From positions 62,001 through 126,000 of the forward strand of contig JAJDWB010000010.1 in assembly GCA_022825855.1 (NCBI GenBank): DNA of 64,000 nucleotides. The letters are read 5' to 3'. How positions within the stretch are numbered: position 1 is the first letter of the stretch; every line of letters starts with the position of its first letter. The notes under the pieces were generated by a model. That model worked only from the letters and a program-made list of their open reading frames with translations, was not told the origin of the DNA and ran no database searches. This DNA comes from Dehalococcoidia bacterium. Its GTDB lineage: Bacteria; Chloroflexota; Dehalococcoidia; Bin125. The position numbers were made by a program, and so were the translations under genes. Below, in pieces: positions 33,775 to 41,956 of the stretch.

Positions 33775-34995
33775 GTGACCCGGTCTAAGCACTCGCCCGG
33801 AACCGTGAGAGACGCGATCGTCAGCTATCTGGATTCCCGGTACGGCGACGCGACCGTCGCGGAGATCAGGAATGCCGTGGAGTCTGAGCTTGGCGATGTG
33901 CCCTCGTCTTCGGTGCGTTCCTATCTGCGCCTGAGACCGGACACGTTCGAGCGAACAGGACACGGCCGATACCAGATCAGGAGAGAGCAACAGGACGAGT
34001 CGACAGCAGCAGCCGAAGAAGCCGCCTACTACGCCGCTCCTGCCGTTGTGCATGGAAGTGCGCGGCTCTATCAGTCCGACTGTTTCGACTGGTTCGAGAC
34101 GTGCGCTGCCAACAGTTTTCACGCCATTGTCACCGATCCTCCCTATGGCCTGGTCGAATATACAGAGTCCGAACAGCGCAAACTTCGCAACGGCCGAGGG
34201 GGCGTGTGGCGAATCCCACCTTCGTTCGACGGGCATCAGCGGTCCCCGGTTCCGCGCTTCACGACACTGAGTACCGCCGATTTGCAATACATGAGCGACT
34301 TCTTCGAACGCTTCGGAAACGAGGTCATTCGAATCCTAGTTCCGGGGGCTCACCTGTTTGTAGCTTCAAACCCTTTGGTGTCGCACATCGTGGCAACCGC
34401 ACTTGCGGCGTCCGGTCTCGAGAATCGTGGAACAATCACCCGCCTTGTGATGACAATGCGGGGCGGCGACCGACCGAAGAACGCTCACGACGAGTTTCCC
34501 GACGTCACTGTGATGCCAAGGTCCATGGCGGAACCCTGGCTTCTGTTCCGCAAGCCAATCGAGGGTCGAGTACAAGACAACCTACGCAAGTGGGGAACGG
34601 GCGGATTGCGGCGCATCTCTAATCGACGTCCCTTTGGCGACGTGATCAAGTCTTCGCCGACGCAGCCAACCGAGAAAAGGCTAGCTCCGCATCCATCACT
34701 AAAACCGCAAGCATTTCTTCGTCAGTTAGTGCGTGCATCTCTCCCTCTAGCAGAGGGAGTTATTCTGGATCCCTTTGCCGGCTCAGGCTCGACTCTAGCG
34801 GCAGCCAATCACTTCGGCTTGCGAAGTGTAGGCGTCGAGCACGATCCCGCATTTGTCAAGTTGGTGGCAACTGCGATTCCTGCGCTTGAGGCAGTTACTT
34901 GTCCAAGTACACCCAGTTCTGCCGAAGTTTCTGGATGCCGTACCTGTCAAGGGTCGCAGTCCGCGTTCCTAACTCGCTCCGGGGATTTCGTCTGA
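33775..34995 (+). CDS. Type II DNA methyltransferase with N-terminal winged-helix domain
   Basis: 406 residues. Residues 6-65 resemble a HARE-HTH-type winged helix (TVRDAIVSYLDSRYGDATVAEIRNAV). The methyltransferase has motif IV TDPPYGL near residue 120 and motif I DPFAGSGST near residue 330, the beta-class order of N6-adenine or N4-cytosine enzymes. GTG 33775 is chosen because GGAGG lies seven bases upstream; an upstream in-frame extension lacks homology. The last about 33 codons overlap the convergent nuclease gene. Base use is less GC-rich than core genes, consistent with transfer. Recognition sequence unknown. Confidence 0.88.
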   Translation: MTRSKHSPGTVRDAIVSYLDSRYGDATVAEIRNAVESELGDVPSSSVRSYLRLRPDTFERTGHGRYQIRREQQDESTAAAEEAAYYAAPAVVHGSARLYQSDCFDWFETCAANSFHAIVTDPPYGLVEYTESEQRKLRNGRGGVWRIPPSFDGHQRSPVPRFTTLSTADLQYMSDFFERFGNEVIRILVPGAHLFVASNPLVSHIVATALAASGLENRGTITRLVMTMRGGDRPKNAHDEFPDVTVMPRSMAEPWLLFRKPIEGRVQDNLRKWGTGGLRRISNRRPFGDVIKSSPTQPTEKRLAPHPSLKPQAFLRQLVRASLPLAEGVILDPFAGSGSTLAAANHFGLRSVGVEHDPAFVKLVATAIPALEAVTCPSTPSSAEVSGCRTCQGSQSAFLTRSGDFV

Positions 34996-35500
34996 AGTCG
35001 TCGACCGTCACGTGGCCGAGATAGACCTCGGTGAAGCGCATCGGCGCTCTGTCGACGGCCGGCTCAGACTCGTTGTCCACCTGATAGACGAACACGCACA
35101 TCCATTGCTCGCGAGCGCCGTGGGTGTCCACCGCCCCTCCCTGCTTTCTGGTCGTCTTGATCTCAACCCCCTCTGTTCCTGCCTTGACGGCGTCGTTTGG
35201 ATAGATTCCGTTGACGATGAGATCCGGGTGCCCGTTGTGGTAGTGGTTCTCGACCAGGACGCGAGAATGCTGGGCCATGCTCGCGGTGACCATGTCGGAA
35301 ATCAGTCCGGACATCGCAGCAGGGCGCAGCATTTCGTCCAGGCGTCTGATGCCCTTGTTGTGCAGATGGGTGTTGACATCGAAGAAGAAGTCATACACGT
35401 CCTGCATGACCAGGGAGAAGTCCTGCGTTCTAAGCTGGTAGGGCAGGTTCAGTTCCTCGTTGAACTTGGCAGGGTCCGGTTGCTGACGAACGATCGGCAT
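34895..35500 (-). CDS. Probable type II restriction endonuclease (PD-(D/E)xK)
   Basis: 201 residues. No named family recognised, but GHPDLIVNG followed 20 residues later by GVEIKTTRK gives the PD-Xn-ExK pattern of restriction-type nucleases. Convergent overlap with the methyltransferase gene strongly suggests the cognate nuclease. ATG 35500 is preferred; a TTG at 35524 would add eight residues. Cleavage site unknown. Its 3' end is antisense to the last 101 bp of the methyltransferase gene. Confidence 0.72.
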   Translation of the reverse strand: MPIVRQQPDPAKFNEELNLPYQLRTQDFSLVMQDVYDFFFDVNTHLHNKGIRRLDEMLRPAAMSGLISDMVTASMAQHSRVLVENHYHNGHPDLIVNGIYPNDAVKAGTEGVEIKTTRKQGGAVDTHGAREQWMCVFVYQVDNESEPAVDRAPMRFTEVYLGHVTVDDFRRNPRSELGTRTATLDRYGIQKLRQNWVYLDK

Positions 35501-35723
35501 GAGATTAGACCCCGGGTCTTGCAAAGCCTGGCGCGGTTGGGCGTTGATGCGAGAGAAGTCCCCGAATCTTCAGCGAGCACTCGCCAGAGGGCGATCCGTG
35601 CTTGGTACCGGCTTGCCCCTCGGGCATGGATCCCACGGCGATGCTCCTCTTCCTCGGACAGTCTATGGGGCAGGTGCCAGATCGACGGCCGCTCCCAGTC
35701 TTGTGGGAGTCATCCCGCTGAAG

Positions 35724-35855
35724 ATGCGGGTTGAGCGGGAGGGGAAGGGTCAGTCGACGTCGGTGACGGTGGCGCGTCGGGAGATACGGCAGTGGCTGTC
35801 GGAGTCGGCGGAGGGTCGGCGTGTGGAGGAGTTGGTGGGTCGGTTGTTGGGGTAG
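35724..35855 (+). pseudogene. Possible short gene or gene remnant (43 codons)
   Basis: The frame encodes a charged peptide with a helical REIRQWLSESAEGRRVEELVG ending, cut down here to REIRQWLSES and EELVGRLLG. Third-position GC is high, unlike the surrounding sequence, so it may be the tail of a lost gene. No start signal or family is convincing. The rest of the 425-bp gap between the nuclease and the membrane protein holds nothing I recognise. Confidence 0.25.
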
Positions 35856-35925
35856 CGTAGAGCCTGGGACAGCGACTTCAACTGAGGACAACCCGGGAGC
35901 AAGAGGCGAGAGGCAAACCAGCGTC

Positions 35926-36822
35926 ATGGCAAACAAATCGATCTACGAGAAAACCGACGAGGTCCTTGAGTTGCTTGAGGCGACCACCCACTATCTGCGA
36001 GACGAGATACAGCGAGATGAGTGGGAGTGGAAGGTCCGGAAGCTCAAGCACTCGCTGATCGAGAACACCGGCCGTGAAGGAAAAATGTCAGGAAACACCG
36101 GTGAGGACAAAGGCGGCTATCTCAGTAAGAGCATGATCCCGGTCTATTTTGCCCACGCCGCTCTCCTCGCGTGGGCGGGCTGTGTTGCCCTCATCGCTTG
36201 GGTTGCTTGGGATCTACTCAGTGGCCAGGTCTCTCCGAGCGATACGGAGATTCGTGCTGCGATCTTAACGGGAGTCGTGGCCGGTGGATTCTTCATGGCC
36301 AAGCGTAGCATCGAGGCGATCCGAGGCCTTGCGACACAGATCGTTGTAAGCGCGATCATTCGCCCGATCATGAAGAGACTCCCTGGAATCGGCTTCACTG
36401 CGTGGGTCCAGATGACCAACGCGCTAGGTGTGTCTTCCTACACGTTCGATGTGAAAAAGTCCGGCGAAGAAGAGCAATTGAAGCGGCTAGCGGACACCAT
36501 CGACAAGATAGAGCGTCAATCCCACAGCCAACAGATGAATCACAACCTCCTCTACGACGATCCGTCCTACTGGACAAAGGTTAGCCACAATGGTGAGGAG
36601 TTCTGGGTGCATGTTCCCGGAACTCCGGCCGGTGTCCACATCCCATACGTGCGGTACTTCCCGGCGGGTCGTAGCACTGGCTCCTCGTGGCGGTGCTCTT
36701 GTGGATTCCTGGGGGAGTATCCCTCCCGATTTGAAGACCTACGCGAGCACCTAGAGGATCACGGCAAACAATATGCCATCAACCTAGAGCAAGGGCTGAA
36801 CTGGCAACGAAGTGATGATTGA
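35926..36822 (+). CDS. Two-TM membrane protein with C-terminal zinc-finger-like segment
   Basis: 298 residues, not recognised. The N-terminus is charged and helical (about 1-50). Two hydrophobic segments follow (about 73-98 and 109-125), separated by a short acidic loop. A soluble C-terminal part contains EEFWVHVPGTPAGVHIPYVRYF and, near 260-285, WRCSCGF followed by LREHLEDHG, a Cys-x-Cys...His-x4-His arrangement that could bind zinc. Position next to a restriction-modification pair and a toxin module, and lower GC, suggest an accessory or defence role, but there is no direct evidence. Confidence 0.7.
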   Translation: MANKSIYEKTDEVLELLEATTHYLRDEIQRDEWEWKVRKLKHSLIENTGREGKMSGNTGEDKGGYLSKSMIPVYFAHAALLAWAGCVALIAWVAWDLLSGQVSPSDTEIRAAILTGVVAGGFFMAKRSIEAIRGLATQIVVSAIIRPIMKRLPGIGFTAWVQMTNALGVSSYTFDVKKSGEEEQLKRLADTIDKIERQSHSQQMNHNLLYDDPSYWTKVSHNGEEFWVHVPGTPAGVHIPYVRYFPAGRSTGSSWRCSCGFLGEYPSRFEDLREHLEDHGKQYAINLEQGLNWQRSDD

Positions 36823-36861
36823 CGACACAGGAGATATCAATGTCAGCCGAGCGCTTCACGA

Positions 36862-37140
36862 TCAGAGGTCGCGGTAGGTGGCCTCGTTGCGGCGGAGGAC
36901 ATCGGTGATGACGATGACTTCTTCGACGTTGTCAATCAGATAGAAGATCCGCCGGTTGCCCCAGCGGATTCGTAAGGAGCCGTCTCTCATCTGCAGTGAG
37001 CGTGGGGGTCGCGGGTTGGTAGTCAGTGCGTTGATCCTGTCGAGAATCTGGTCGTAGTCCCGCCGGTTGATGCGATCCAACTGGCGCTTTGCGCGAGTGT
37101 CGTAGTCCAGGCGGTAGCGCCTGCGCTCGCCGTTGCTCAT
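36862..37140 (-). CDS. RelE/ParE-type toxin
   Basis: 92 residues. RelE-superfamily fold: YDTRAKRQLDRINRRDYDQILDRINAL helix pair, then the beta-sheet with GSLRIRWGNRRIFYLIDN and IVITDVLRRNEATY. Basic residues in the sheet and the C-terminal Tyr fit a ribosome-dependent mRNA interferase, although ParE-like gyrase poisons share the fold. Start overlaps the upstream gene's stop (ATGA), the usual antitoxin-toxin coupling. Confidence 0.85.
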   Translation of the reverse strand: MSNGERRRYRLDYDTRAKRQLDRINRRDYDQILDRINALTTNPRPPRSLQMRDGSLRIRWGNRRIFYLIDNVEEVIVITDVLRRNEATYRDL

Positions 37141-37673
37141 GTCTCGGCATCTCGCGCCGCGCGTTCCCTGTCATAGTCCTCGAGTGGGCGCGTCTTCATC
37201 TGTCCGCTCTGGTATTCGTTCCAGCGCTGTTCCGCCAGCGCACGGTCTTCTGCTTCTTCCTCGGGGGTGAGTTCGTCGTGGAGTTCGAAGTAGCCCAGGT
37301 CGAACAGTTTCACGACCCACTCGGCGGTTGTCACGGCGATCCGGGCTTCTTCCAGGAAGACGGGGAAGCTCTTGTCGGCTTCAGGGCGTCCCTTCCAGAG
37401 ATCCGCGAGCACGGGCATGATCGTGTCGATGTCGGCGACTCGGGGGTAGCCTTCGCACCAGAGGTCGGGGCGGTCTCGCCAGTGGGCGATGATCACGCCG
37501 AGGTCGTCGGTGGGATTGTCGGGCGTGGCGATGTCGCGGAAGGCCTGTTCGACGGCGTGGATGGCGCAGTCGTAGGCATCGGGGGCGAGGAATTCGTCGT
37601 CGGACCAAGCGAGGTCGCGGGCCGTGCGGATCAGGTCGGCGGTGGTGGCTTGGACGGGTTGCTCGATGGTCAT
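37137..37673 (-). CDS. Putative antitoxin with extra N-terminal domain
   Basis: 178 residues, much longer than typical RelB/Phd antitoxins. Only the C-terminus (about 145-178), with ALAEQRWNEYQSGQMKTRPLEDY, resembles the toxin-neutralising tail of Phd/RelB-type antitoxins. The first about 140 residues are acidic and helical and match no family I recognise. ATG 37673 fits the conserved coding density; the frame extends 33 bp further upstream. ATGA overlap with the toxin gene implies a co-translated pair. Confidence 0.6.
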   Translation of the reverse strand: MTIEQPVQATTADLIRTARDLAWSDDEFLAPDAYDCAIHAVEQAFRDIATPDNPTDDLGVIIAHWRDRPDLWCEGYPRVADIDTIMPVLADLWKGRPEADKSFPVFLEEARIAVTTAEWVVKLFDLGYFELHDELTPEEEAEDRALAEQRWNEYQSGQMKTRPLEDYDRERAARDAET

Positions 37674-37710
37674 CGCGGTGGTCCCTTCGTCGGGGTAGCC
37701 GCACAAGGTA

Positions 37711-38193
37711 TCACGCAGGCGCGGCTTCGGTCAGGGTGACTGCGGGTGGGTTGTAGGAGAGGGCGAGGTCGAAGCGTTCGAGGATGTCTCGGCCCAGGAG
37801 GGAGGGGATGAGCCAGTTGCCGTGACGACCGGGTGTCGGCGGGGCCGGTTGCGCGATCACGATGGGAATGGCGAGCCGGATGTCGCTGTCACCGTCAGCG
37901 CGGAAGGCGAGATCGGCGTGGGTCCTGATCCCGTGCGCCGGAGTGTCGCCTATGCCGTGCATTTCGATGCTGGCCGGTCCTGGCGAGAAGTCCATGTCCA
38001 GGTATGCATCGCCGAACAGTCGGTGGGCGTCCTTGGGGTTCAGGGTCGAGTAGTCGGCGCCGGTGTCGAGCAGGAAGGCGACCTGGTTGTTTGGAAGACG
38101 CTCGCCAACGAAGACATCGAAGTAGGGAGCCGGCAGCGCTCCCGCTCCGGTTGCGTGGCCTTCCCAGCGGAAGTAGCCGTGGATGGATGCCAT
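37711..38193 (-). CDS. Retropepsin-like aspartic protease (clan AA)
   Basis: 160 residues. FLLDTGADYSTLNP holds the Asp-Thr-Gly active site at about residue 43; SLLGRDILERFDLAL near the C-terminus is the matching hydrophobic-hydrophobic-Gly block of the family. No signal peptide. Its ATG shares a base with the stop of the upstream DUF5678 gene (TGATG overlap), so the two are translationally coupled. A second clan AA protease is encoded at 6200. Substrate unknown. Confidence 0.78.
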   Translation of the reverse strand: MASIHGYFRWEGHATGAGALPAPYFDVFVGERLPNNQVAFLLDTGADYSTLNPKDAHRLFGDAYLDMDFSPGPASIEMHGIGDTPAHGIRTHADLAFRADGDSDIRLAIPIVIAQPAPPTPGRHGNWLIPSLLGRDILERFDLALSYNPPAVTLTEAAPA

Positions 38194-38489
38194 CAGAGGA
38201 TGAAGGCCACGCCCGGCGGCCGTGCGACCCAGTCTGTGGAGGCGGCATTGGAGATCGGCGGGAGTTCACGACGGCGTTGTTCCAGCACACGGAGGTCGTC
38301 GAACGCCTCGACCGTTCCGCCGCTGTGGATCAGCACCCATTTCTCCGGATAGAGTTCGTAGAACTCCTGCTCGTGCTCGACCAGGTACCTGGTGTTGCGG
38401 TCGCCTTCTTCCCAGATGGCGCGCATCTGCTCGGGGTCCGGTTCCGGATCGCCGGGATGTCGAGTCATGCGGGGGACGAAGTGAGCCAT
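38193..38489 (-). CDS. DUF5678-like small protein
   Basis: 98 residues. The central NTRYLVEHEQEFYELYPEK and WVLIHSGGTVEAFDD segments follow the DUF5678 pattern (a helix ending in a YPxKWVLI strand, then a short acidic turn). No catalytic residues evident. It is the first gene of a coupled pair with the retropepsin-like protease and could be its substrate, inhibitor or adaptor; this is inference from coupling only. Confidence 0.65.
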   Translation of the reverse strand: MAHFVPRMTRHPGDPEPDPEQMRAIWEEGDRNTRYLVEHEQEFYELYPEKWVLIHSGGTVEAFDDLRVLEQRRRELPPISNAASTDWVARPPGVAFIL

Positions 38490-38587
38490 TCGGGTTCTCT
38501 CTCGTTCTGATTCGAGTCTATCGGAAGGCAGCAGCGTCTACACTGGCGGCATCGAGTTGACGCGCGTCTCCGATGGAGGAGTTTCCG

Positions 38588-39826
38588 ATGAAGTTTCACT
38601 GGTTCAACCTGATGCCCTGGCCGCATTTGCCGGATGATTTCCGGGAGACGAATCGGTCCGTCTGGGTCGATGTCGACTCGCGGTTGTACGACCCGGTGGA
38701 GGGTCACCGGGTCTACAACGAGTACCTCGATCAGCTCGAGTACGCGGCGTCGCTGGGGTTCGACGGGATCGGCGTCAACGAGCATCACCAGAACGCCTAC
38801 GGGATGATGCCCTCGCCGCAGATCATGGCGGCCTCGCTGGCTCGGCGGACGCAGGACGTGACGTTGCTGCTGCTGGGCCAGTCGATTGCGCTGTACAACC
38901 CGCCGACCCGCGTGGCGGAGGAGATGGCGATGCTCGACGTGATGTCGGGCGGTCGGCTGGTGGCCGGCTTCCCGGTGGGCACGTCGATGGACGACAACTT
39001 CTGCCTGGGCTCGAACCCGGCCACGCTGCGCGACAAGTACCGGGAGAACCACGACTTGATCCTGCGCGCCTGGCAGGACCCGGACGTGTTTTCGTGGAAC
39101 GGCGAGTACAACAAGATTCGCTACGTGAACCTGTGGCCGCGTCCGATCCAGAAGCCGCACCCGCCGATCTGGATTCCCGGCGGCGGCTCGGTCGAGACCT
39201 GGGACTTCTGCGGCGAGATGGGCTACAACTACAGCTACCTCTCGTTCAACGGCTACGTGCGCGGCGAAGCGCTGATGCAGGGCTTCTGGAACCGTCTGGG
39301 CGAGATGGGCGTCGAGTTCAACCCGTTCCAGGGCGCGTTCGCGCAGCAGGTCGTGGTCGCCGAGACCGACGATCAGGCCGAGCAGATGTACACGGAGCAT
39401 CTGCAGTACTTCTTCGACAAGTGTCTGCACGTCTACCCGGGCTTCGCCGACGCGCCGGGCTACCGCACCGAGAACACGATCCGCGCCGGTCTGCGCGCCG
39501 GCGGGGCGCAGGGTCTGGGCATCGCGCACACGCTCGAGTGGAAGGACTGGGTGCGCGAGGGCTACATCGTGGCCGGCTCGCCCGACTCGGTCACCGAGCA
39601 GATCGAGGCGCTGGCGACCAAGCTGCAGGTCGGACACCTGGTCACGTTGCTGCACTGCGGCGACATGCCCGACGACAAGGCGCGGGCGTCGACGAAGCTG
39701 TTCGCGGAGCAGGTGATGCCTCGGGTCAAGCACATCTGGGAGGACTACGAGGATCACTGGTCGCCGAAGCCGATTGGCTCGGAACAGGTGGCGGCGCCGG
39801 CTCCGGTGTTGGCCGGGACGAACTAG
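38588..39826 (+). CDS. LLM class flavin-dependent oxidoreductase
   Basis: 412 residues. Luciferase-like TIM barrel: MKFHWFNLMPWPHLPDDF, YAASLGFDGIGVNEHHQNAYG (the EHH motif of flavin monooxygenases of this class), LLLGQSIALYNPPTRVAEEMAMLDVMSGGRL cut here to SGGRLVAGFPVGT. ATG 38588 is chosen because GGAGGAG lies six bases upstream; an ATG at 38573 is part of that site. Likely a two-component FMN-dependent monooxygenase; the reductase is not adjacent. Followed by a second LLM gene after a REP-like hairpin. Confidence 0.9.
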   Translation: MKFHWFNLMPWPHLPDDFRETNRSVWVDVDSRLYDPVEGHRVYNEYLDQLEYAASLGFDGIGVNEHHQNAYGMMPSPQIMAASLARRTQDVTLLLLGQSIALYNPPTRVAEEMAMLDVMSGGRLVAGFPVGTSMDDNFCLGSNPATLRDKYRENHDLILRAWQDPDVFSWNGEYNKIRYVNLWPRPIQKPHPPIWIPGGGSVETWDFCGEMGYNYSYLSFNGYVRGEALMQGFWNRLGEMGVEFNPFQGAFAQQVVVAETDDQAEQMYTEHLQYFFDKCLHVYPGFADAPGYRTENTIRAGLRAGGAQGLGIAHTLEWKDWVREGYIVAGSPDSVTEQIEALATKLQVGHLVTLLHCGDMPDDKARASTKLFAEQVMPRVKHIWEDYEDHWSPKPIGSEQVAAPAPVLAGTN

Positions 39827-39849
39827 TCGGCTTACCCGGCCTCCTTCGG

Positions 39850-39896
39850 AGCCCCCTCTGCCTTCGGCATCTCCCCCCGCGAAGCGGGGGGAGAGA
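39850..39896. repeat. REP-like hairpin, family 3 (copy 2)
   Basis: GCCCCCTCTGCCTTCGGCAT followed by CTCCCCCCGC-GAA-GCGGGGGGAG. Matches 32531-32577 over its whole length apart from the loop and one base. Confidence 0.65.
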
Positions 39897-39965
39897 GCAG
39901 CGCGTGTGGCGGCGCTATCCTCGTTGGGTAGGACCCTTCGGACTCAATGAACGGATGGCGCGACC

Positions 39966-41222
39966 ATGTCCTGGCGACCCAAGCGCATGAAATTCGGGCT
40001 CTTTCTGGCCCCCTTCCACCACGTCGGCGAGCATCCGACGCTGGCGCTCCAGCGCGATGTGGAGCTGATCGAGCACCTCGACGACCTCGGTTATGACGAG
40101 GCGTGGATTGGCGAGCACCACTCGTTCGCGCGTGAGATCATCTCGAATCCGATGATCTTCATCGCCGCGCTGGCGGAGCGGACCAAGCACATCAAGCTGG
40201 GCACGGGCGTGGTCTCGCTGCCGTATCACAACCCGCTGATGATCGCGGACGATCTGCTGCAGCTCGACCACATGACTCGCGGCCGGGTAATGCTGGGCGT
40301 GGGTCCGGGCGCGTTGACGTCGGACGCGGTGCAGATGGGCATCGAGCCGACGACGCAGCGTTCGCGCATGGCGGAGGCGTTTGAGGCGATTGTCCAGCTC
40401 GCGCGCAGCGACGAGCCGGTGACGATGGAGACGGACTGGTTCTCGCTGACCGAGGCGCGGCTGCAGATGGCCTGGTACTCGGATCCGCATCCCGAGCTAG
40501 CCGTGGCAGTGATCGTGACGCCGTCGGGACCGCAGCTCGCGGGCGCGCACGGGGCGAGCCTGCTCTCGGTCGCGGGCGCGGACTCCGACCGGATGCAGAA
40601 CGTCTGGGAGTGGTACGAGGACGCCGCGGCCGAGAACGGGCACGAGGTCTCGCGCAAGACCTGGCGCGTGGTGACGGCGATCCACATCGCCGAGTCGCGG
40701 GCGCAGGCGATCGAAGACGTGCGAGCCGGATTCCTCAAGCGCGCCTATGTCGGCGATGTCCGCGATCCGGGCCGTCGCGGCGGCATTGCGCTGCAAATGG
40801 CGGACACGATCGAGGAAGCGATCGACAAGAACATGGTGATCGTGGGATCGCCTGAGGATGCGATCGATCAGATCGAGGCGCTGCACGAGCGCTCGGGCGG
40901 GATCGGCGGGCTGCTGGGCATGCACCACGAGTGGGCGTCGACCGAGGCGACCAAGCGCAGCTTCGAGCTGTTGATGCGCTACGTGGCGCCGAGGTACCAG
41001 GGTCAGCTCGACCGGTTGGTGGCGTCGCGCGACTTCGTGGAGGATCGCCAGCTCGACATCTTTGGCGCGGGCGCCAAGGCAATGGCCAAGGCCTTCCAGG
41101 ACGCAGGCAAGGAGTTGCCGCCCGAGTTCCAGCAGGCCGCCGCGGCCGGCAACGGCGCGTCGAGCAATGGCGCCGAGGCAGCCAGCGAGGCCGAAGCGGA
41201 AGCGGAACCAGTCGCGGACTAG
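39966..41222 (+). CDS. LLM class flavin-dependent oxidoreductase
   Basis: 418 residues. LLM fold: MKFGLFLAPFHHVGEHPTLAL at the N-terminus cut to FGLFLAPFHHVG, LDDLGYDEAWIGEHHSFA, IKLGTGVVSLPYHNPLMIAD and VMLGVGPGALTSDA, resembling limonene/alkane-type flavin monooxygenases. The C-terminus is an Ala/Glu-rich tail (last about 35 residues) without fold. A start at the internal ATG 39987 is equally possible. No reductase gene adjacent. Confidence 0.9.
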   Translation: MSWRPKRMKFGLFLAPFHHVGEHPTLALQRDVELIEHLDDLGYDEAWIGEHHSFAREIISNPMIFIAALAERTKHIKLGTGVVSLPYHNPLMIADDLLQLDHMTRGRVMLGVGPGALTSDAVQMGIEPTTQRSRMAEAFEAIVQLARSDEPVTMETDWFSLTEARLQMAWYSDPHPELAVAVIVTPSGPQLAGAHGASLLSVAGADSDRMQNVWEWYEDAAAENGHEVSRKTWRVVTAIHIAESRAQAIEDVRAGFLKRAYVGDVRDPGRRGGIALQMADTIEEAIDKNMVIVGSPEDAIDQIEALHERSGGIGGLLGMHHEWASTEATKRSFELLMRYVAPRYQGQLDRLVASRDFVEDRQLDIFGAGAKAMAKAFQDAGKELPPEFQQAAAAGNGASSNGAEAASEAEAEAEPVAD

Positions 41223-41253
41223 TCGGCGCTTCGCCTGAGCCCTGCCGCTCCCG

Positions 41254-41279
41254 TCTCCCTTCGGGAGAGGGTTAAGGTG
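41254..41279. repeat. REP-like hairpin, family 1 (short copy)
   Basis: TCTCCC-TTC-GGGAGA followed by GGGTTAAGGTGAG, a shortened relative of the repeats at 906, 16621 and 19502. It overlaps the Shine-Dalgarno region of thiN. Confidence 0.45.
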
Positions 41280-41284
41280 AGCGC

Positions 41285-41956
41285 ATGCAAGTCGTCGTCG
41301 CCCTCGCCGGCGAGATCCACGACTCTCCTCTGGTGCGCAGCGCGCTTGGCGGCGCCGGGCTGATCGTCGCGGCGGACAGCGGGGCGAACCGTTTGCGCGG
41401 GTTGGGCGTGCTGCCGCACGTCGTGATCGGCGACTTGGATTCGCTCGAGGGTGACGACCTGTTTCACCTCAAATCGGTCGGCGTTGATTTCGCGCCGCAT
41501 CCCGATCCGGAACAGCGGACCGACGGCGACGTCGCTATCGAGTACGCGCTGCAGCGGGGCGCGACGAGCATCATCGTGCTCGGACTGTTCGGCGGCCCGC
41601 GCACCGACCACGCCGTCGCGAATCTGTACCTGTTGACGCATCCCGGATTGCGCCAGATTCCGACCTGGACCGTCGACGGTTGGACCGCGCTCACCGTGCT
41701 CAACGGCGACGGAGTGTCCGAGACGCACTTCCACGGCCAGATCGGCGACTACGTCAGCATCACCGCGGTCAGCGAGACCGTTGAAGGAATCACCACCGTC
41801 GGCCTCAAATGGCCGCTCGTCAACGCCACCTTCACCCGAGGCCTCAACCAGGGAACCTCAAACGAGCTGATCAACGATCGGGCAATGATCCGGATCGAAC
41901 AGGGAACCGCCTTCGCTTCCCACCATTTCCGCTCGCAACAGCTGCCTACGGATTGA
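41285..41956 (+). CDS. thiN: Thiamine pyrophosphokinase
   Basis: 223 residues. Converts thiamine to thiamine pyrophosphate, the cofactor of KorAB encoded in this window. TPK signatures: AADSGANRL, VIGDLDSLEGDD (Mg/ATP-binding acidic cluster), RTDGDVAIEYAL and GLFGGPRTDHAVANLYLL; the C-terminal thiamine-binding domain contains GDYVSITAVSE. Length is normal. The last 11 bp overlap the convergent sulfatase-like gene. Confidence 0.9.
   Translation: MQVVVALAGEIHDSPLVRSALGGAGLIVAADSGANRLRGLGVLPHVVIGDLDSLEGDDLFHLKSVGVDFAPHPDPEQRTDGDVAIEYALQRGATSIIVLGLFGGPRTDHAVANLYLLTHPGLRQIPTWTVDGWTALTVLNGDGVSETHFHGQIGDYVSITAVSETVEGITTVGLKWPLVNATFTRGLNQGTSNELINDRAMIRIEQGTAFASHHFRSQQLPTD

Noticed and set aside
35499-35855. 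118-codon plus-strand frame
   Set aside because: Its first two thirds lie antisense to or just upstream of the nuclease gene with no homology; only the last 43 codons look possibly coding and are listed as a remnant.
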